Source of the DNA: an uncultured Dehalococcoidia bacterium
GTDB lineage: Bacteria > Chloroflexota > Dehalococcoidia > Lucifugimonadales > UBA3495
Assembly (NCBI GenBank): GCA_958296445.1
Contig: OY282565.1
Span: 1,939,570-2,003,569 of the forward strand
Reading direction: 5' to 3'
DNA: 64,000 bases
Position numbers and translations under genes: made by a program. Shown here piece by piece: positions 25,427 to 34,001 of this stretch; positions within the stretch are counted from its first letter, which is position 1, and every line of letters starts with the position of its first letter. The notes under the pieces were generated by a model. That model had not been told where the DNA came from, made no database searches, and saw only the letters and a program-made list of their open reading frames with translations.

Positions 25427-26215
25427 ATGTTTTCCATTCCAACAAAGTCACTGGTCACATTTTTGGCAGCCGTAATGTTGCTTACGGTTCTCATCATCGT
25501 TGGATGCCAAGCATCCGACCAGAACGGACAAGCCGAAATGAACCAGTCGGCTGCTCCATGGGACGCAGATAGGACACTCCATAGCGGCGATGGGTATCCC
25601 ATTTCCATGATAAAACGGCCGCCGCAGAGCGTTCAGGAAATGGTCAACCGCAATCACGCTATCGTAATCGGCACCATTTCGGCAGTCTCTGGCCCAAAGG
25701 AAGAGCTTCCTTACGGCAAGACTGAGGAAGACTTTCAGGACGCAAAATATCAAGGGTATGTGCCGCGTGACACAGTGGCTTACTACGACATTGCCATCGA
25801 AGAAGTATTGATGGACGACGGCAATATCCTGGCGCATCCCCGTCTCCGTTTGAGTGGGGCCCACAATCCAAAGCGACCCCAGGTTGGCGAGCGGTTCCTA
25901 TTCACCCTAGGGCAGAACCCTGATTCCCGTAGCTACGGCATAGTCGCAGATTGGGATGTTCTGACACTGGATAGCGGCGTCCGCAATTTTGACGGAACAT
26001 CGCCCGGATACACGGGAGTAACCGACGAGGCATCGCTGGTCAAGGCGATACGGGAAGCCGTTCCCCTATACGAGTTTATGCCGTTCAGTCAGTGGCCCAC
26101 CAGGTTTGCCGCTGTCGAGGAGGATGGGGATGGCGAGGAACCTTCGGCGCCGGGCGGCCCCGGCGACGGTGATGTTGGGCCTACCGGGGACACGGGCGGG
26201 GGTAGTGGCAACTGA
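25427..26215 (+). CDS. Lipoprotein array member 1
   Basis: 262 residues, ATG 25427 behind AGGAGG. Lipoprotein signal ending IIVGC (Cys27). Family core shared by all five paralogues: VQEMVNRNHAIVIGTISAVS, ELPYGKTEEDF, YYDIAIEEVLMDDGNILAHP, FLFTLGQNPDSRSYGI, FDGTSPGYTGVTDEASLVKA, IREAVPLYEF. It ends in an acidic Gly/Pro tail (DGDGEEPSAPGGPGDG). The most divergent member, 46 bp after the metalloprotease. The AIVIGTIS start with alternating strands suggests a secreted beta-rich domain. I do not recognise the family; function unknown. Confidence 0.85.
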   Translation: MFSIPTKSLVTFLAAVMLLTVLIIVGCQASDQNGQAEMNQSAAPWDADRTLHSGDGYPISMIKRPPQSVQEMVNRNHAIVIGTISAVSGPKEELPYGKTEEDFQDAKYQGYVPRDTVAYYDIAIEEVLMDDGNILAHPRLRLSGAHNPKRPQVGERFLFTLGQNPDSRSYGIVADWDVLTLDSGVRNFDGTSPGYTGVTDEASLVKAIREAVPLYEFMPFSQWPTRFAAVEEDGDGEEPSAPGGPGDGDVGPTGDTGGGSGN

Positions 26216-26390
26216 TGCAGTTGGGCAGGGCGCCGGAGTCCATCGTTAGTACAGTTGGCCGCCGGGGGTTGCGCTCCGGCGGCTTTGGGCGCGGGGGGTT
26301 GGTGTTGTGGGCTGTCATTGTAGTTGGCTTGGTGGGTTGTGCTGGTTCGACCGGCAGGGATTATCAATTTCGACGGCAGAGGTGATTACT
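26216..26390 (+). repeat. Conserved spacer of lipoprotein array (no R1 copy)
   Basis: Begins in the TGATG overlap of the previous stop. A frame of about 50 codons reads MQLGRAPESIVSTVGRRGLR then SGGFGRGGLVLWAVIVVGLV and is conserved in the three later spacers. Unlike them this one lacks an R1 repeat. Coding is uncertain. Confidence 0.4.
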
Positions 26391-27194
26391 ATGTTTCCCG
26401 CTCTAGCAAAGTTATTTCCCATACATCTGGCAACGGGTTTCTTGCTGGCTCTGGCTATTCTGGCTGGATGCCAGGCGTCCGATCCGGTTGAGCAGGCCGG
26501 GCTAAACCAGATGGCTGGCAACCAGGAAGCTGACCGGACGACCGTCAACATTCACGCCAGCTCCATTCAGCAATGGACGCTGCCGCCGCGGGACGTTCAG
26601 GATTTGGTGAACCGCAGCCACGCCATTGTTATCGGCACCATTTCGGCAATATCCGACCCGGTGAACGAGCTTCCGTATTTCACCACTGAGGCGGACTTTG
26701 AACATCGTCCACCAGGACAGCTTCCATATATGGAGGTGGCCTACTACGACATTACCATCGAAGAGGTGCTGTTGGACGACGGCAATGTCCGGGCGCATCC
26801 CCGCCTGCGGCTGGAGCCCAATTTTTCAGACCAGGACCCTAGTTGGACACTGCCAGAGATGGGCAAGCGGTATCTGTTCACAATGGGGCGGAACCCCGAT
26901 TCTTTGAGTTACGGAGTATCCGCCAATTGGATGACACTGACTCTGGGCAGCGACTCCATCCGCTACATTGACGGAACATCGCCCGGGTACGTGGGCGTAA
27001 CCAATGAGGCGTCGCTGGTTAAGGCGATACGGGAGGCCGTTCCCAATCACGATTTCCTGCCGGTGGGGCAGTGGCCTGACCGGTTCGCCGCCATTGAGGG
27101 GGATGGGGATGGGGAGGAACCTGCGGCGCCCGGCGGCCCCGGGGGCGATGATGTTGGGCCTACCGGGGACACGGGCGGGGGTAGTGGCAACTGA
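26391..27194 (+). CDS. Lipoprotein array member 2
   Basis: 267 residues, ATG 26391 behind AGAGGTG. Lipobox ILAGC (Cys27). Almost identical over its length to member 3 (a recent duplication), with the shared core VQDLVNRSHAIVIGTISAIS, YYDITIEEVLLDDGNVRAHP and RYLFTMGRNPDSLSYGVSAN. It has a 6-residue different segment (LEPNFSDQDPS) where members 1 and 4 read GAHNP. Acidic Gly-rich tail as in member 1. Predicted to be exported and lipid-anchored; function unknown. Confidence 0.85.
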   Translation: MFPALAKLFPIHLATGFLLALAILAGCQASDPVEQAGLNQMAGNQEADRTTVNIHASSIQQWTLPPRDVQDLVNRSHAIVIGTISAISDPVNELPYFTTEADFEHRPPGQLPYMEVAYYDITIEEVLLDDGNVRAHPRLRLEPNFSDQDPSWTLPEMGKRYLFTMGRNPDSLSYGVSANWMTLTLGSDSIRYIDGTSPGYVGVTNEASLVKAIREAVPNHDFLPVGQWPDRFAAIEGDGDGEEPAAPGGPGGDDVGPTGDTGGGSGN

Positions 27195-27451
27195 TGCAGT
27201 TGGGCAGGTTGCCGGAGGCCATTGTTAGTACAGTTGGCCGCCGGGGGTGGCGCTCCGGCGGCTTTGGGCGCGGGGGGCTGGTGTTGTGGGCTGCTATTTT
27301 AGTTGGGCTGGTGGGTTGTGTAGGGGGGATTGTGGAATTTCCTTTTATCATTCTGAGCGATGCGAAGGGTGTAACCGCCCAAGGCGGGATTCTTCGCTTT
27401 GCTCAGAATGACAGATGGTTGCTCATAATGACAGACAGCGGAGGGGCTATT
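27195..27451 (+). repeat. Conserved spacer plus R1 repeat
   Basis: Spacer cassette (MQLGRLPEAIVSTVGRRGWR frame) runs into an R1 repeat whose left end is GTGGAATTTCCTTTTATC at about 27331 and core ATTCTTCGCTTTGCTCAGAA at 27389. The R1 copy ends just before the ribosome-binding site of the next gene. Confidence 0.7.
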
Positions 27452-28255
27452 ATGTTTTCCGATCTAGCAAAGTCATTCCCCATACATCTGGCAACGGGTT
27501 TCTTGCTGGCTCTCTCCATTCTGGCCGGGTGCCAGGCGTCCGATCCGGTTGAGCAGGCCGGGATAAACCCGATGGCTGGCAACCAGGAAGCTGACCGGAT
27601 GCCCGTCAACATTCACGCCAGCTCCATTCAGCAATGGACGCTGCCGCCGCGGGACGTTCAGGATTTGGTCAATCGCAGCCACGCCATTGTTATCGGCACC
27701 ATTTCGGCAATATCCGACCCGGTGAACGAGCTTCCGTATTTCACCACTGAGGCGGACTTTGAACATCGTCCACCAGGACAGCTTCCATATCTGGAGGTGG
27801 CCTACTACGACATTACCATCGAAGAGGTGCTGTTGGACGACGGCAATGTCCGGGCGCATCCCCGCCTGCGGCTGGAGCCCAATTTTTCAGACCAGGACCC
27901 TAGTTGGACACTGCCAGAGATGGGCAAGCGGTATTTGTTCACAATGGGGCGGAACCCCGATTCTTTGAGTTACGGAGTATCCGCCAATTGGATGACACTG
28001 ACTCTGGGCAGCGACTCCATCCGCTACATTGACGGCACATCGCCCGGGTATGTGGGAGTAATCAATGAGGCGTCGCTGGTTAAGGCTATACGGGAGGCCG
28101 TTCCCAATCACGATTTTCTGCCGGTGGGGCAGTGGCCTGACAGGTTTGCCGCCATCGAGGGGGATGGGGATGGCGAGGAACCTGCGGCGCCCGGCGGCCC
28201 CGGCGACGGTGATGTTGGGCCTACCGGGGACACTGGCGGGGGTAGTAGTGACTGA
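27452..28255 (+). CDS. Lipoprotein array member 3
   Basis: 267 residues, ATG 27452 behind GGAGGGG. Lipobox ILAGC (Cys27). Differs from member 2 by only a few residues in the signal region and tail (for example VGVINEAS for VGVTNEAS, and a tail ending GGGSSD). Same exported, lipid-anchored topology. The near identity at DNA level makes member 2/3 the youngest duplication of the array. Function unknown. Confidence 0.85.
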   Translation: MFSDLAKSFPIHLATGFLLALSILAGCQASDPVEQAGINPMAGNQEADRMPVNIHASSIQQWTLPPRDVQDLVNRSHAIVIGTISAISDPVNELPYFTTEADFEHRPPGQLPYLEVAYYDITIEEVLLDDGNVRAHPRLRLEPNFSDQDPSWTLPEMGKRYLFTMGRNPDSLSYGVSANWMTLTLGSDSIRYIDGTSPGYVGVINEASLVKAIREAVPNHDFLPVGQWPDRFAAIEGDGDGEEPAAPGGPGDGDVGPTGDTGGGSSD

Positions 28256-28536
28256 TGCGGCCGGGCAGGTTGCCGGAGGCCATTGTTGGTATAGTTTGCC
28301 GCCGGGGGTGGCGCTCCGGCGGCTTTGGGCGCGGGGGGTTGGTGTTGTGGGTTGCTATTGTTGTGGGGCTGGTGGGTTGTGTAGGGGTGATTGTGGAATT
28401 TCCTTTTATCATTCTGAGCGATGCGAAGGGTGTCACTGCCCAAGGCGGGATTCTTCGCTTTGCTCAGAATGACAGATGGTTGCTCAGAATGACAGACAGG
28501 GCTTTGCTCAGAATGACAGGCAGCGGAGGGGCTATT
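28256..28536 (+). repeat. Conserved spacer plus R1 repeat
   Basis: Spacer frame MRPGRLPEAIVGIVCRRGWR, then R1 with core ATTCTTCGCTTTGCTCAGAA at 28450 and three terminal CTCAGAATGACAG repeats; next ribosome-binding site GGAGGGG follows directly. Confidence 0.7.
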
Positions 28537-29325
28537 ATGTTTCCCACTCTAACAAGATCAATGACGACGTTCTTGGCAACCGCCGTATTGTTGGTTTTTG
28601 GCGTTCTTGCCGGGTGCCAGGCGTCCGGCGCTACTGGGCAAGGGGAGTCGGACCCGCCGCCCGCTCAGGAAGCTAACCGGACGCTCTACATTGGCGAAGG
28701 GGTTTCAGTAGCGTCTCTTTTCCGAGAGCCGCGGAATGTTCAAGACTTGGTTAACCGCAGCCACGCCATTGTCATCGGCACCATTTCGGCAATCTCCGAC
28801 CTAACACGAGAACTTCCCTATGGCACTACTTCGGAAGATTTCCAAGGCGAAATGTATCAAGGGTATGAGTTTAGTACCGAAGTGACATACTACGACATTG
28901 CTATCGAAGAGGTGCTGTTGGACGACGGCAATGTCCGGGCGTATCCCCGCCTGCGGCTGGACGGGGCGCATAATCCGGCGTATCCGCAGATTGGGGAGCG
29001 GTTCCTGTTTGCCTTGGGGCGGAACCCGGACTCCCTTAGCTACGGAATAGCCGCAAATTGGGATGTGCTGCCGCTGGATGGAGGCGACATCCGCAACTTT
29101 GACGGAACATCGCCCGGGTATGTGGGCGTAACCGATGAGGCGTCGCTGGTTAAGGCGATACGGGAGGCCGTTCCTTACTACGATTTTCTGCCGGTGAACC
29201 AGTGGCCCAGCCGGTTTGCCGCCATTGAGGGGGATGGGGATGGCGAGGAACCTGCGGCGCCCGGCGGCTCCGGGGGCGATGATGTTGGCCCTACCGGGGA
29301 CACGGGCGGGGGTAGTAGTAACTGA
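28537..29325 (+). CDS. Lipoprotein array member 4
   Basis: 262 residues, ATG 28537 behind GGAGGGG. Lipobox VLAGC (Cys27). Shares VQDLVNRSHAIVIGTISAIS and YYDIAIEEVLLDDGNVRAYP with members 2, 3 and 5, but in the middle it follows member 1 (LRLDGAHNPAYPQIGERFLF), so it looks mosaic between the two subtypes. Acidic Gly-rich tail ending GGGSSN. Function unknown. Confidence 0.85.
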   Translation: MFPTLTRSMTTFLATAVLLVFGVLAGCQASGATGQGESDPPPAQEANRTLYIGEGVSVASLFREPRNVQDLVNRSHAIVIGTISAISDLTRELPYGTTSEDFQGEMYQGYEFSTEVTYYDIAIEEVLLDDGNVRAYPRLRLDGAHNPAYPQIGERFLFALGRNPDSLSYGIAANWDVLPLDGGDIRNFDGTSPGYVGVTDEASLVKAIREAVPYYDFLPVNQWPSRFAAIEGDGDGEEPAAPGGSGGDDVGPTGDTGGGSSN

Positions 29326-29615
29326 TGTCGCCGGGTTGGGGGCAAACCATCGCTGGTATAGTTTGCCGCCGGGGGGTGCGCTCCGGCGGCTTTGGGTGCG
29401 GGGGGTTGGTGTTATGGGTTGCTATTGTTGTTGGGCTGGTGGGTTGTGTAGGGGTGATTGTGGAATTTCCTTTTATCATTCTGAGAGATGCGAAGGGTGT
29501 CACTGCCCAAGGTGAGATTCTTCGCTTTGCTCAGAATGACAGATAGTTGCTCAGAATGACAGACAGTTGCTCAGACAGATAGTTGCTCAGAATGATGGAC
29601 AGCGGAGGCGTCACT
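29326..29615 (+). repeat. Conserved spacer plus R1 repeat
   Basis: Degenerate spacer frame (GGLVLWVAIVVGLVGCVG retained), then R1 with core ATTCTTCGCTTTGCTCAGAA at 29517 and four partial CTCAGAATGACAG-like repeats. Confidence 0.7.
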
Positions 29616-30305
29616 ATGTTTCCCGCTCTGAGAAAGGTATTGGTCGTGTTCTTGGCAGCGACTGCCTTGCTGGTCTTGGGTGTCTTGGCCGGGTGCCAGG
29701 CGTCAGACCCGGTTGGGCAGGTTGGGCTGAAACAGACGGCAGTTCACGAGGAAGGTGACCGGACTGCCACCAGCGGCGATGCTATGTTGATTTCGCAGCT
29801 TAAGCTGCCGCCGCAGGACGTTCAGGATTTGGTCAACCGTAGCCAGGCCATTGTCATCGGCACCATATCGGCCATTTCCGGGCCGGTGAACGAGCTTCCT
29901 TATTTCACCACTGAGGAGGACTTTCCGGCGGAAGACCTTCAATATATGTATCTGGAGGTGGCCTACTACGACATTGCCATTGAAGAGGCGCTGTTGGACG
30001 ATGGTAATGTCCGGGCGCATCCCCGCCTGCGGCTTGAGCCTAATTCGGGGCATAATCCCCATCCGGCACTGCCAGAGATTGGGAGGCGGTATTTGTTCAC
30101 AATGGGGCGGAATCCCGATTCTTTGAGTTATGGAGTGGCCGCCGATTGGATGACGTTGGCTTTGGGCGGCGACTCCATTCGCAACATTGATGGAACTTTG
30201 CCCGGGTACGCGGGGGTAGACGGCGAGGCGTCGCTGGTTAGGGCGGTACGGGAGGCCGTTCTTTATTACGATTTTCTGCCGGTGAATCAGTGGCCTAGCC
30301 GGTGA
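29616..30305 (+). CDS. Lipoprotein array member 5, truncated tail
   Basis: 229 residues, ATG 29616 behind GGAGG. Lipobox VLAGC (Cys27). Core as in member 2 (VQDLVNRSQAIVIGTISAIS, RYLFTMGRNPDSLSYGVAAD), but it stops right after FLPVNQWPSR, lacking the roughly 35-residue acidic Gly/Pro tail and spacer found in the others. Last member of the array; its end nearly touches the convergent CoA transferase gene. Function unknown. Confidence 0.82.
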   Translation: MFPALRKVLVVFLAATALLVLGVLAGCQASDPVGQVGLKQTAVHEEGDRTATSGDAMLISQLKLPPQDVQDLVNRSQAIVIGTISAISGPVNELPYFTTEEDFPAEDLQYMYLEVAYYDIAIEEALLDDGNVRAHPRLRLEPNSGHNPHPALPEIGRRYLFTMGRNPDSLSYGVAADWMTLALGGDSIRNIDGTLPGYAGVDGEASLVRAVREAVLYYDFLPVNQWPSR

Positions 30306-30341
30306 TTCGGTTTGATGGCGGGGGCGGAAATTGGCGTTGGG

Positions 30342-32696
30342 TTAGTCTGGTGGGGTGGCTACTGCGTTGGCGGATTTTAGGGCGGCTATTTGGGTTGGGG
30401 TGTAGTTGGCCTCGGTTAGGATTTCGTGGGTTTCCGCGCCTAGTTTGGGGGTTGGGCGGCCTAGACGGGCGGGGGTTGCCGACAGGCGGGGGATTACGCC
30501 TAGGTGGTCGGCCATTCCGAAGGCGGGATGCTGGCGGCTTACTATCAGGCCGGCTTGGCGGATGTGGGGGTCGTCGTGGAAGTCAGGGACGGCTAGGTTT
30601 TCGATGGCGCTTACGCCGGTGGGTTGCAGGCGGTCAATCCAGCTTTGGCTAGGGGCGGCGGCCAGGGTTTCGGACAGGGCGGCGGACAGGGCGGCGTCGT
30701 TCCGTTGCCGGGAGTCGGGGTCGCTGAAGCGGGAATCGGCGGACAGGGGGGCGAACTCGGGCAGCCGGGTTAGTTCGTTCCAAGCGTTGCTGTCGGGGCA
30801 GTGCAGGCAGAGCCAGCCGTCGGCGGCCCGGTACAGGCGGGACAGGGCGGAGAAGCCGCGCAGGGACAGCCCTTCGGGTTCGGAGCGTCGGTAGCCATCG
30901 AAGTCTAGGAAGTAGGGCGACTGGAGCAGGCAGGCGGTCAGGGCCAGGCCGCCGTCTACCTGCTGGCCTTGCCCGGTGCGCTGGCGCTCGTGGAGGGCGA
31001 GGGCGACGGAGAAGGCCCCCAATAGGCCGGTGGCGTAGTCGTTCATCGGGTAGGGCAGCAGTTGGGGGGCGGCGTCGCGCCCGCCGCGCCGAACCTGGAT
31101 GCCGGTGGTGGCTTGGGCCAGTTGTTCCCATCCCGGGCGGCCGGCCCAGGGGCCGTCGTATCCGAAGGCGTTGAGGGAGGCGTAGACAATATCGGGGCGG
31201 CGTTTCCGCACTTCGTCGTAGCCCAATCCCAAGCGGGCTAGGCTGCCTTTGCGGTTGTTTTCCACTACTACGTCGGCGGATTCCAGCAGTTTCCAGAAAA
31301 CTTGACGGCCCTCGTCCCGCTTGAGGTCAATCTGGATGCTGCGCTTGCCCCGGTTGACGTCTAGGTTTCCGGCGTAGTCGTAGGGGCGGGAAGGGTCGTC
31401 AATCTTGATGACGTCGGCGCCGAACTCGCCTAGGGTGCGCCCGCAGGTGGGGCCGGCCAGCACGATGCACAAGTCCAGCACCCGCACGCCTTGGAGGGCG
31501 GACAGGATGTTTTCCGGTTCCGGGCGGCTTGGGGCGAAAGACCGGAGTTGCGTTGCAGTGCGAGGGGCCGCGCGGACTTCTGCCAGGGCGGAGTCGGTAT
31601 GCTCGCCCAGCTTGGGGGCGCGGACGGGGGCCGGGCCGGGGACGCCGCGTAGCCGCACCGGGTCGCCGGGCTGCTTCATCGGGCCGTGAACGGCGTCGTC
31701 AACCTCGACCACCATACCGCCGGCGATGGCGTGTTCGTGAACCAGCCATTCGTCAACGGTTTTGCAGATGGTGCAGGCGCCGCCGGTTTCGGCGATGGCG
31801 TCTTCCCACTCTTTGGCCGTTTTCTGGCGGAACAGGTTTTCCACCCGTTCCCGCCACATAGCGATGGTTTCGGGGGTTACTTCGGTTTCGTACAGGTCTT
31901 CTAGGTCTTCAATCCATTCAGGGCGGCCGGCGGCTCGCAGGAATTGGCTGGCAAAGCGCTGGTACATTCCATGATTTTGGACGTAGCGGCCATCGGCGCA
32001 CTGGTATTGGTGGGACATTACGTTGCGGGGCAGTTGGAACAGGTCGGGCGGGTTGATTTCGTGAAAGCGGGAAAGGTGGCGTCCCATAGCGGCGAACATA
32101 GCGCTGTGGAGGGGGACTTCGATGCGCTGGCCTTTGCCGGTGCGCTGGCGGGCGGTGAGGGCCATCGCCACGGAAACGGAACCGATGATGGCGGCGAAAG
32201 TGCTGGCGGCGGGCAAGGGGAGGAACAGGGGTTCGTCCATTTCCGCGACGCCTTGATGGGCCCCGGTGGCGGCGGCGACGATGGGTTCCCAGCCGCGTTG
32301 CCCGCGGCGGGGGCTGTCTTCGCCGAAACCGGGCAGGGAGCAGTAGATTAGGGCGGGGTTGGTTTTTGTCGCGTCGTAGCCGATGCCCAAGCGGTCGGCT
32401 ACGCCGGGGCGGAAGTTTTCAATCAGGACGTCGGCCCAGTTTATCAGGTCGGCGGCTTGCTTTAGGCCGTTGGGGGATTTGAGGTCAAGCTCTACGGAGC
32501 GTTTGTTGCGGTTCCAGGTGGCGAAGGCGGGTTCGGTGCGGGCGGGGTCGCCGCCGGGGCGCTCGACTTTGATGACGTCGGCGCCTTGTCCGGTGAGCAG
32601 CATACCTAGCAGGGGGCCGGGGATGTATTGGCCGAATTCGGCTACGCGGATTCCTCGTAGGGCGCCTTGGGTGGGGGTGGTTTTGGTAGTGGTCAT
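30342..32696 (-). CDS. Two-domain family III CoA transferase (CaiB/BaiF)
   Basis: 784 residues, ATG 32696 behind GGAGAAA. Two CaiB/BaiF domains in tandem. Domain 1 (about 10-370): GIRVAEFGQYIPGPLLGMLL, GADVIKVERPGGDPAR, LIENFRPGVADRLGIGYD. Domain 2 (about 400-770): GVRVLDLCIVLAGPTCGRTL, GADVIKIDDPSRPYDY, VVENNRKGSLARLGLGYDEV. By hand alignment to formyl-CoA transferase, the catalytic Asp (Asp169 there) is kept in domain 2 (PMNDYATG) but replaced by Ser in domain 1 (PAASTFAA). The protein may act as a pseudo-dimer with one active centre. Double-length members are common in this type of genome; substrates are unknown. Confidence 0.9.
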   Translation of the reverse strand: MTTTKTTPTQGALRGIRVAEFGQYIPGPLLGMLLTGQGADVIKVERPGGDPARTEPAFATWNRNKRSVELDLKSPNGLKQAADLINWADVLIENFRPGVADRLGIGYDATKTNPALIYCSLPGFGEDSPRRGQRGWEPIVAAATGAHQGVAEMDEPLFLPLPAASTFAAIIGSVSVAMALTARQRTGKGQRIEVPLHSAMFAAMGRHLSRFHEINPPDLFQLPRNVMSHQYQCADGRYVQNHGMYQRFASQFLRAAGRPEWIEDLEDLYETEVTPETIAMWRERVENLFRQKTAKEWEDAIAETGGACTICKTVDEWLVHEHAIAGGMVVEVDDAVHGPMKQPGDPVRLRGVPGPAPVRAPKLGEHTDSALAEVRAAPRTATQLRSFAPSRPEPENILSALQGVRVLDLCIVLAGPTCGRTLGEFGADVIKIDDPSRPYDYAGNLDVNRGKRSIQIDLKRDEGRQVFWKLLESADVVVENNRKGSLARLGLGYDEVRKRRPDIVYASLNAFGYDGPWAGRPGWEQLAQATTGIQVRRGGRDAAPQLLPYPMNDYATGLLGAFSVALALHERQRTGQGQQVDGGLALTACLLQSPYFLDFDGYRRSEPEGLSLRGFSALSRLYRAADGWLCLHCPDSNAWNELTRLPEFAPLSADSRFSDPDSRQRNDAALSAALSETLAAAPSQSWIDRLQPTGVSAIENLAVPDFHDDPHIRQAGLIVSRQHPAFGMADHLGVIPRLSATPARLGRPTPKLGAETHEILTEANYTPTQIAALKSANAVATPPD

Positions 32697-32736
32697 TGGA
32701 TTTCTCCGTATTTGTGGGGTTCTGGGCGCGGGGGGT

Positions 32737-32796
32737 GGGCGCACGGCTGTGCGCCCCTACGTTTTTTGGGGGGGCGGGCGCAAGGCTGTGCGCCCC
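32737..32796. repeat. Two copies of a GGGCGCA...TGCGCCC hairpin
   Basis: GGGCGCACGGCTGTGCGCCCC at 32737-32757 and a copy with one change at 32776-32796, each followed by TACGT/TACAT, between the CoA transferase and the Gfo/Idh gene. Confidence 0.65.
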
Positions 32797-32831
32797 TACA
32801 TTTTTGGTTTATGGGTGTGGGATTTTACGTT

Positions 32832-33872
32832 TCAATCTTTCGGGGGGTTGATGGTTACTGATTGGGCGGTGCGGGCTGATTTTATGGCGGCGGCGGTTAT
32901 GCGGGCGGCTTGTAGGCCGTCGTTGCCGGTGGCTGCGGGGGGGCGGTTGTGTTGGAGGGCGTCGTGGAAGTCGTCTAGTTCGGCTACGAAGTTGGCTAGG
33001 TAGTCGTATTGGTAGGATTCGGAGTGGTTTTGGGTTGCGCTTACTAGTTCGGCTTGGCCTAGGCGGGCTTCCCAGATGGTTTCTTTGGTGGCGATGCGGC
33101 CGTCGGAGCCGTAGAGGGCTAGGTCGTTTTGGGTGTCGGGGAGCATCCGCCCGCACATTACTTGGGCGATGGCGCCGCCGCTCATCCGCAGGGATATGGC
33201 GGCGATATGCTCTAGGGGCTGGCGGGCGGTCTGGCCGTCGGTCATAGCGATTACTTCGACGGGTTCCTCGCGGAGCAGGAAACGCATCAGGTCGAAGACG
33301 TGGACGCCCAAGCCTACCAGCACCGAGGCGTCGCCGATGAGCTGCGGGGTTTCCCACCATTCGCGCAGGCCGGCGCGGGGCAGGTGTTCCGGTTCGCCGC
33401 GGTTGCCCCGGCCCCATTGCCCGTGGGCCAGGCGGATGCGTCCGATGGCGCCGCGGTCAATGAGTTGCCGCGCCCATAGGTGGGCCGGGTGAAAGCGTAG
33501 CTCGAATCCCAGTCCTAGGGTGACGCCGTGTTTCCGGCAGGCGTCGATCATTGCGGCGGCGTCGGATACGGAGGTCGCCATCGGCTTTTCCGCTAGGACG
33601 TGCTTGCCTGCGGCGGCGGCCTGGATGGTCTGGGGGGCGTGCAGGTGGTTGGGGGAGGCGACGAATACGGCGTCCACGCGGGAGTCGGCGAGCATAGTGT
33701 CGAGGCGGTCGTAGGCGGCTTGGGCGCCGTGGGTTGCGGCGAAGGCGTCGGCCCGCTTCTGGTCGCGGCTGTAGACCGCGATGAGGCGGCTGTCGCGGGC
33801 GCGGGGGATGGCGGGGGCGATTTTGAGGTCGGCGTGGGAGCCGATGCCTGCGATGGCCCAGCCTAGGGGCAT
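32832..33872 (-). CDS. Gfo/Idh/MocA family oxidoreductase
   Basis: 346 residues, ATG 33872 behind AAGGAG. N-terminal Rossmann domain with IAGIGSHADLKIAPAI (the glycine-rich loop is GIGSHA), VYSRDQKRADAFAATHGA, VDAVFVASPNHLH and the family signature GKHVLAEKPMATSVSDAAAM with the Lys of EKP near residue 96. C-terminal alpha/beta substrate domain to residue about 335. It should be an NAD(P)-dependent oxidoreductase acting on a sugar or sugar-like compound; substrate unknown. It precedes the CoA transferase on the same strand with 135 bp between. Confidence 0.92.
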   Translation of the reverse strand: MPLGWAIAGIGSHADLKIAPAIPRARDSRLIAVYSRDQKRADAFAATHGAQAAYDRLDTMLADSRVDAVFVASPNHLHAPQTIQAAAAGKHVLAEKPMATSVSDAAAMIDACRKHGVTLGLGFELRFHPAHLWARQLIDRGAIGRIRLAHGQWGRGNRGEPEHLPRAGLREWWETPQLIGDASVLVGLGVHVFDLMRFLLREEPVEVIAMTDGQTARQPLEHIAAISLRMSGGAIAQVMCGRMLPDTQNDLALYGSDGRIATKETIWEARLGQAELVSATQNHSESYQYDYLANFVAELDDFHDALQHNRPPAATGNDGLQAARITAAAIKSARTAQSVTINPPKD

Positions 33873-33940
33873 GGGGTTGCTCCTTGTTTGAGGGGATGTC
33901 TTTCATCCTAGCTGTCCTTTCTCAGTCTGTCCAATGCTTG

Positions 33941-33969
33941 TTGACATCAGCTTGTCCGGCGTATAAATT
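33941..33969 (+). promoter_or_regulatory. Putative sigma70 promoter of HNH gene
   Basis: TTGACA (33941-33946), then TATAAATT (33962-33969); spacer 15 bp to TATAAA or 17 bp to TAAATT. About 33 bp before the HNH start. Confidence 0.5.
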
Positions 33970-34001
33970 AGCAAATTACATAATGGCAAGAGGTGACGCT
34001 T

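Noticed and set aside
27160..29515. Small minus-strand frames in the lipoprotein spacers
   Set aside because: They translate the R1 repeat (FASLRMIKGN) and GC-rich spacers.
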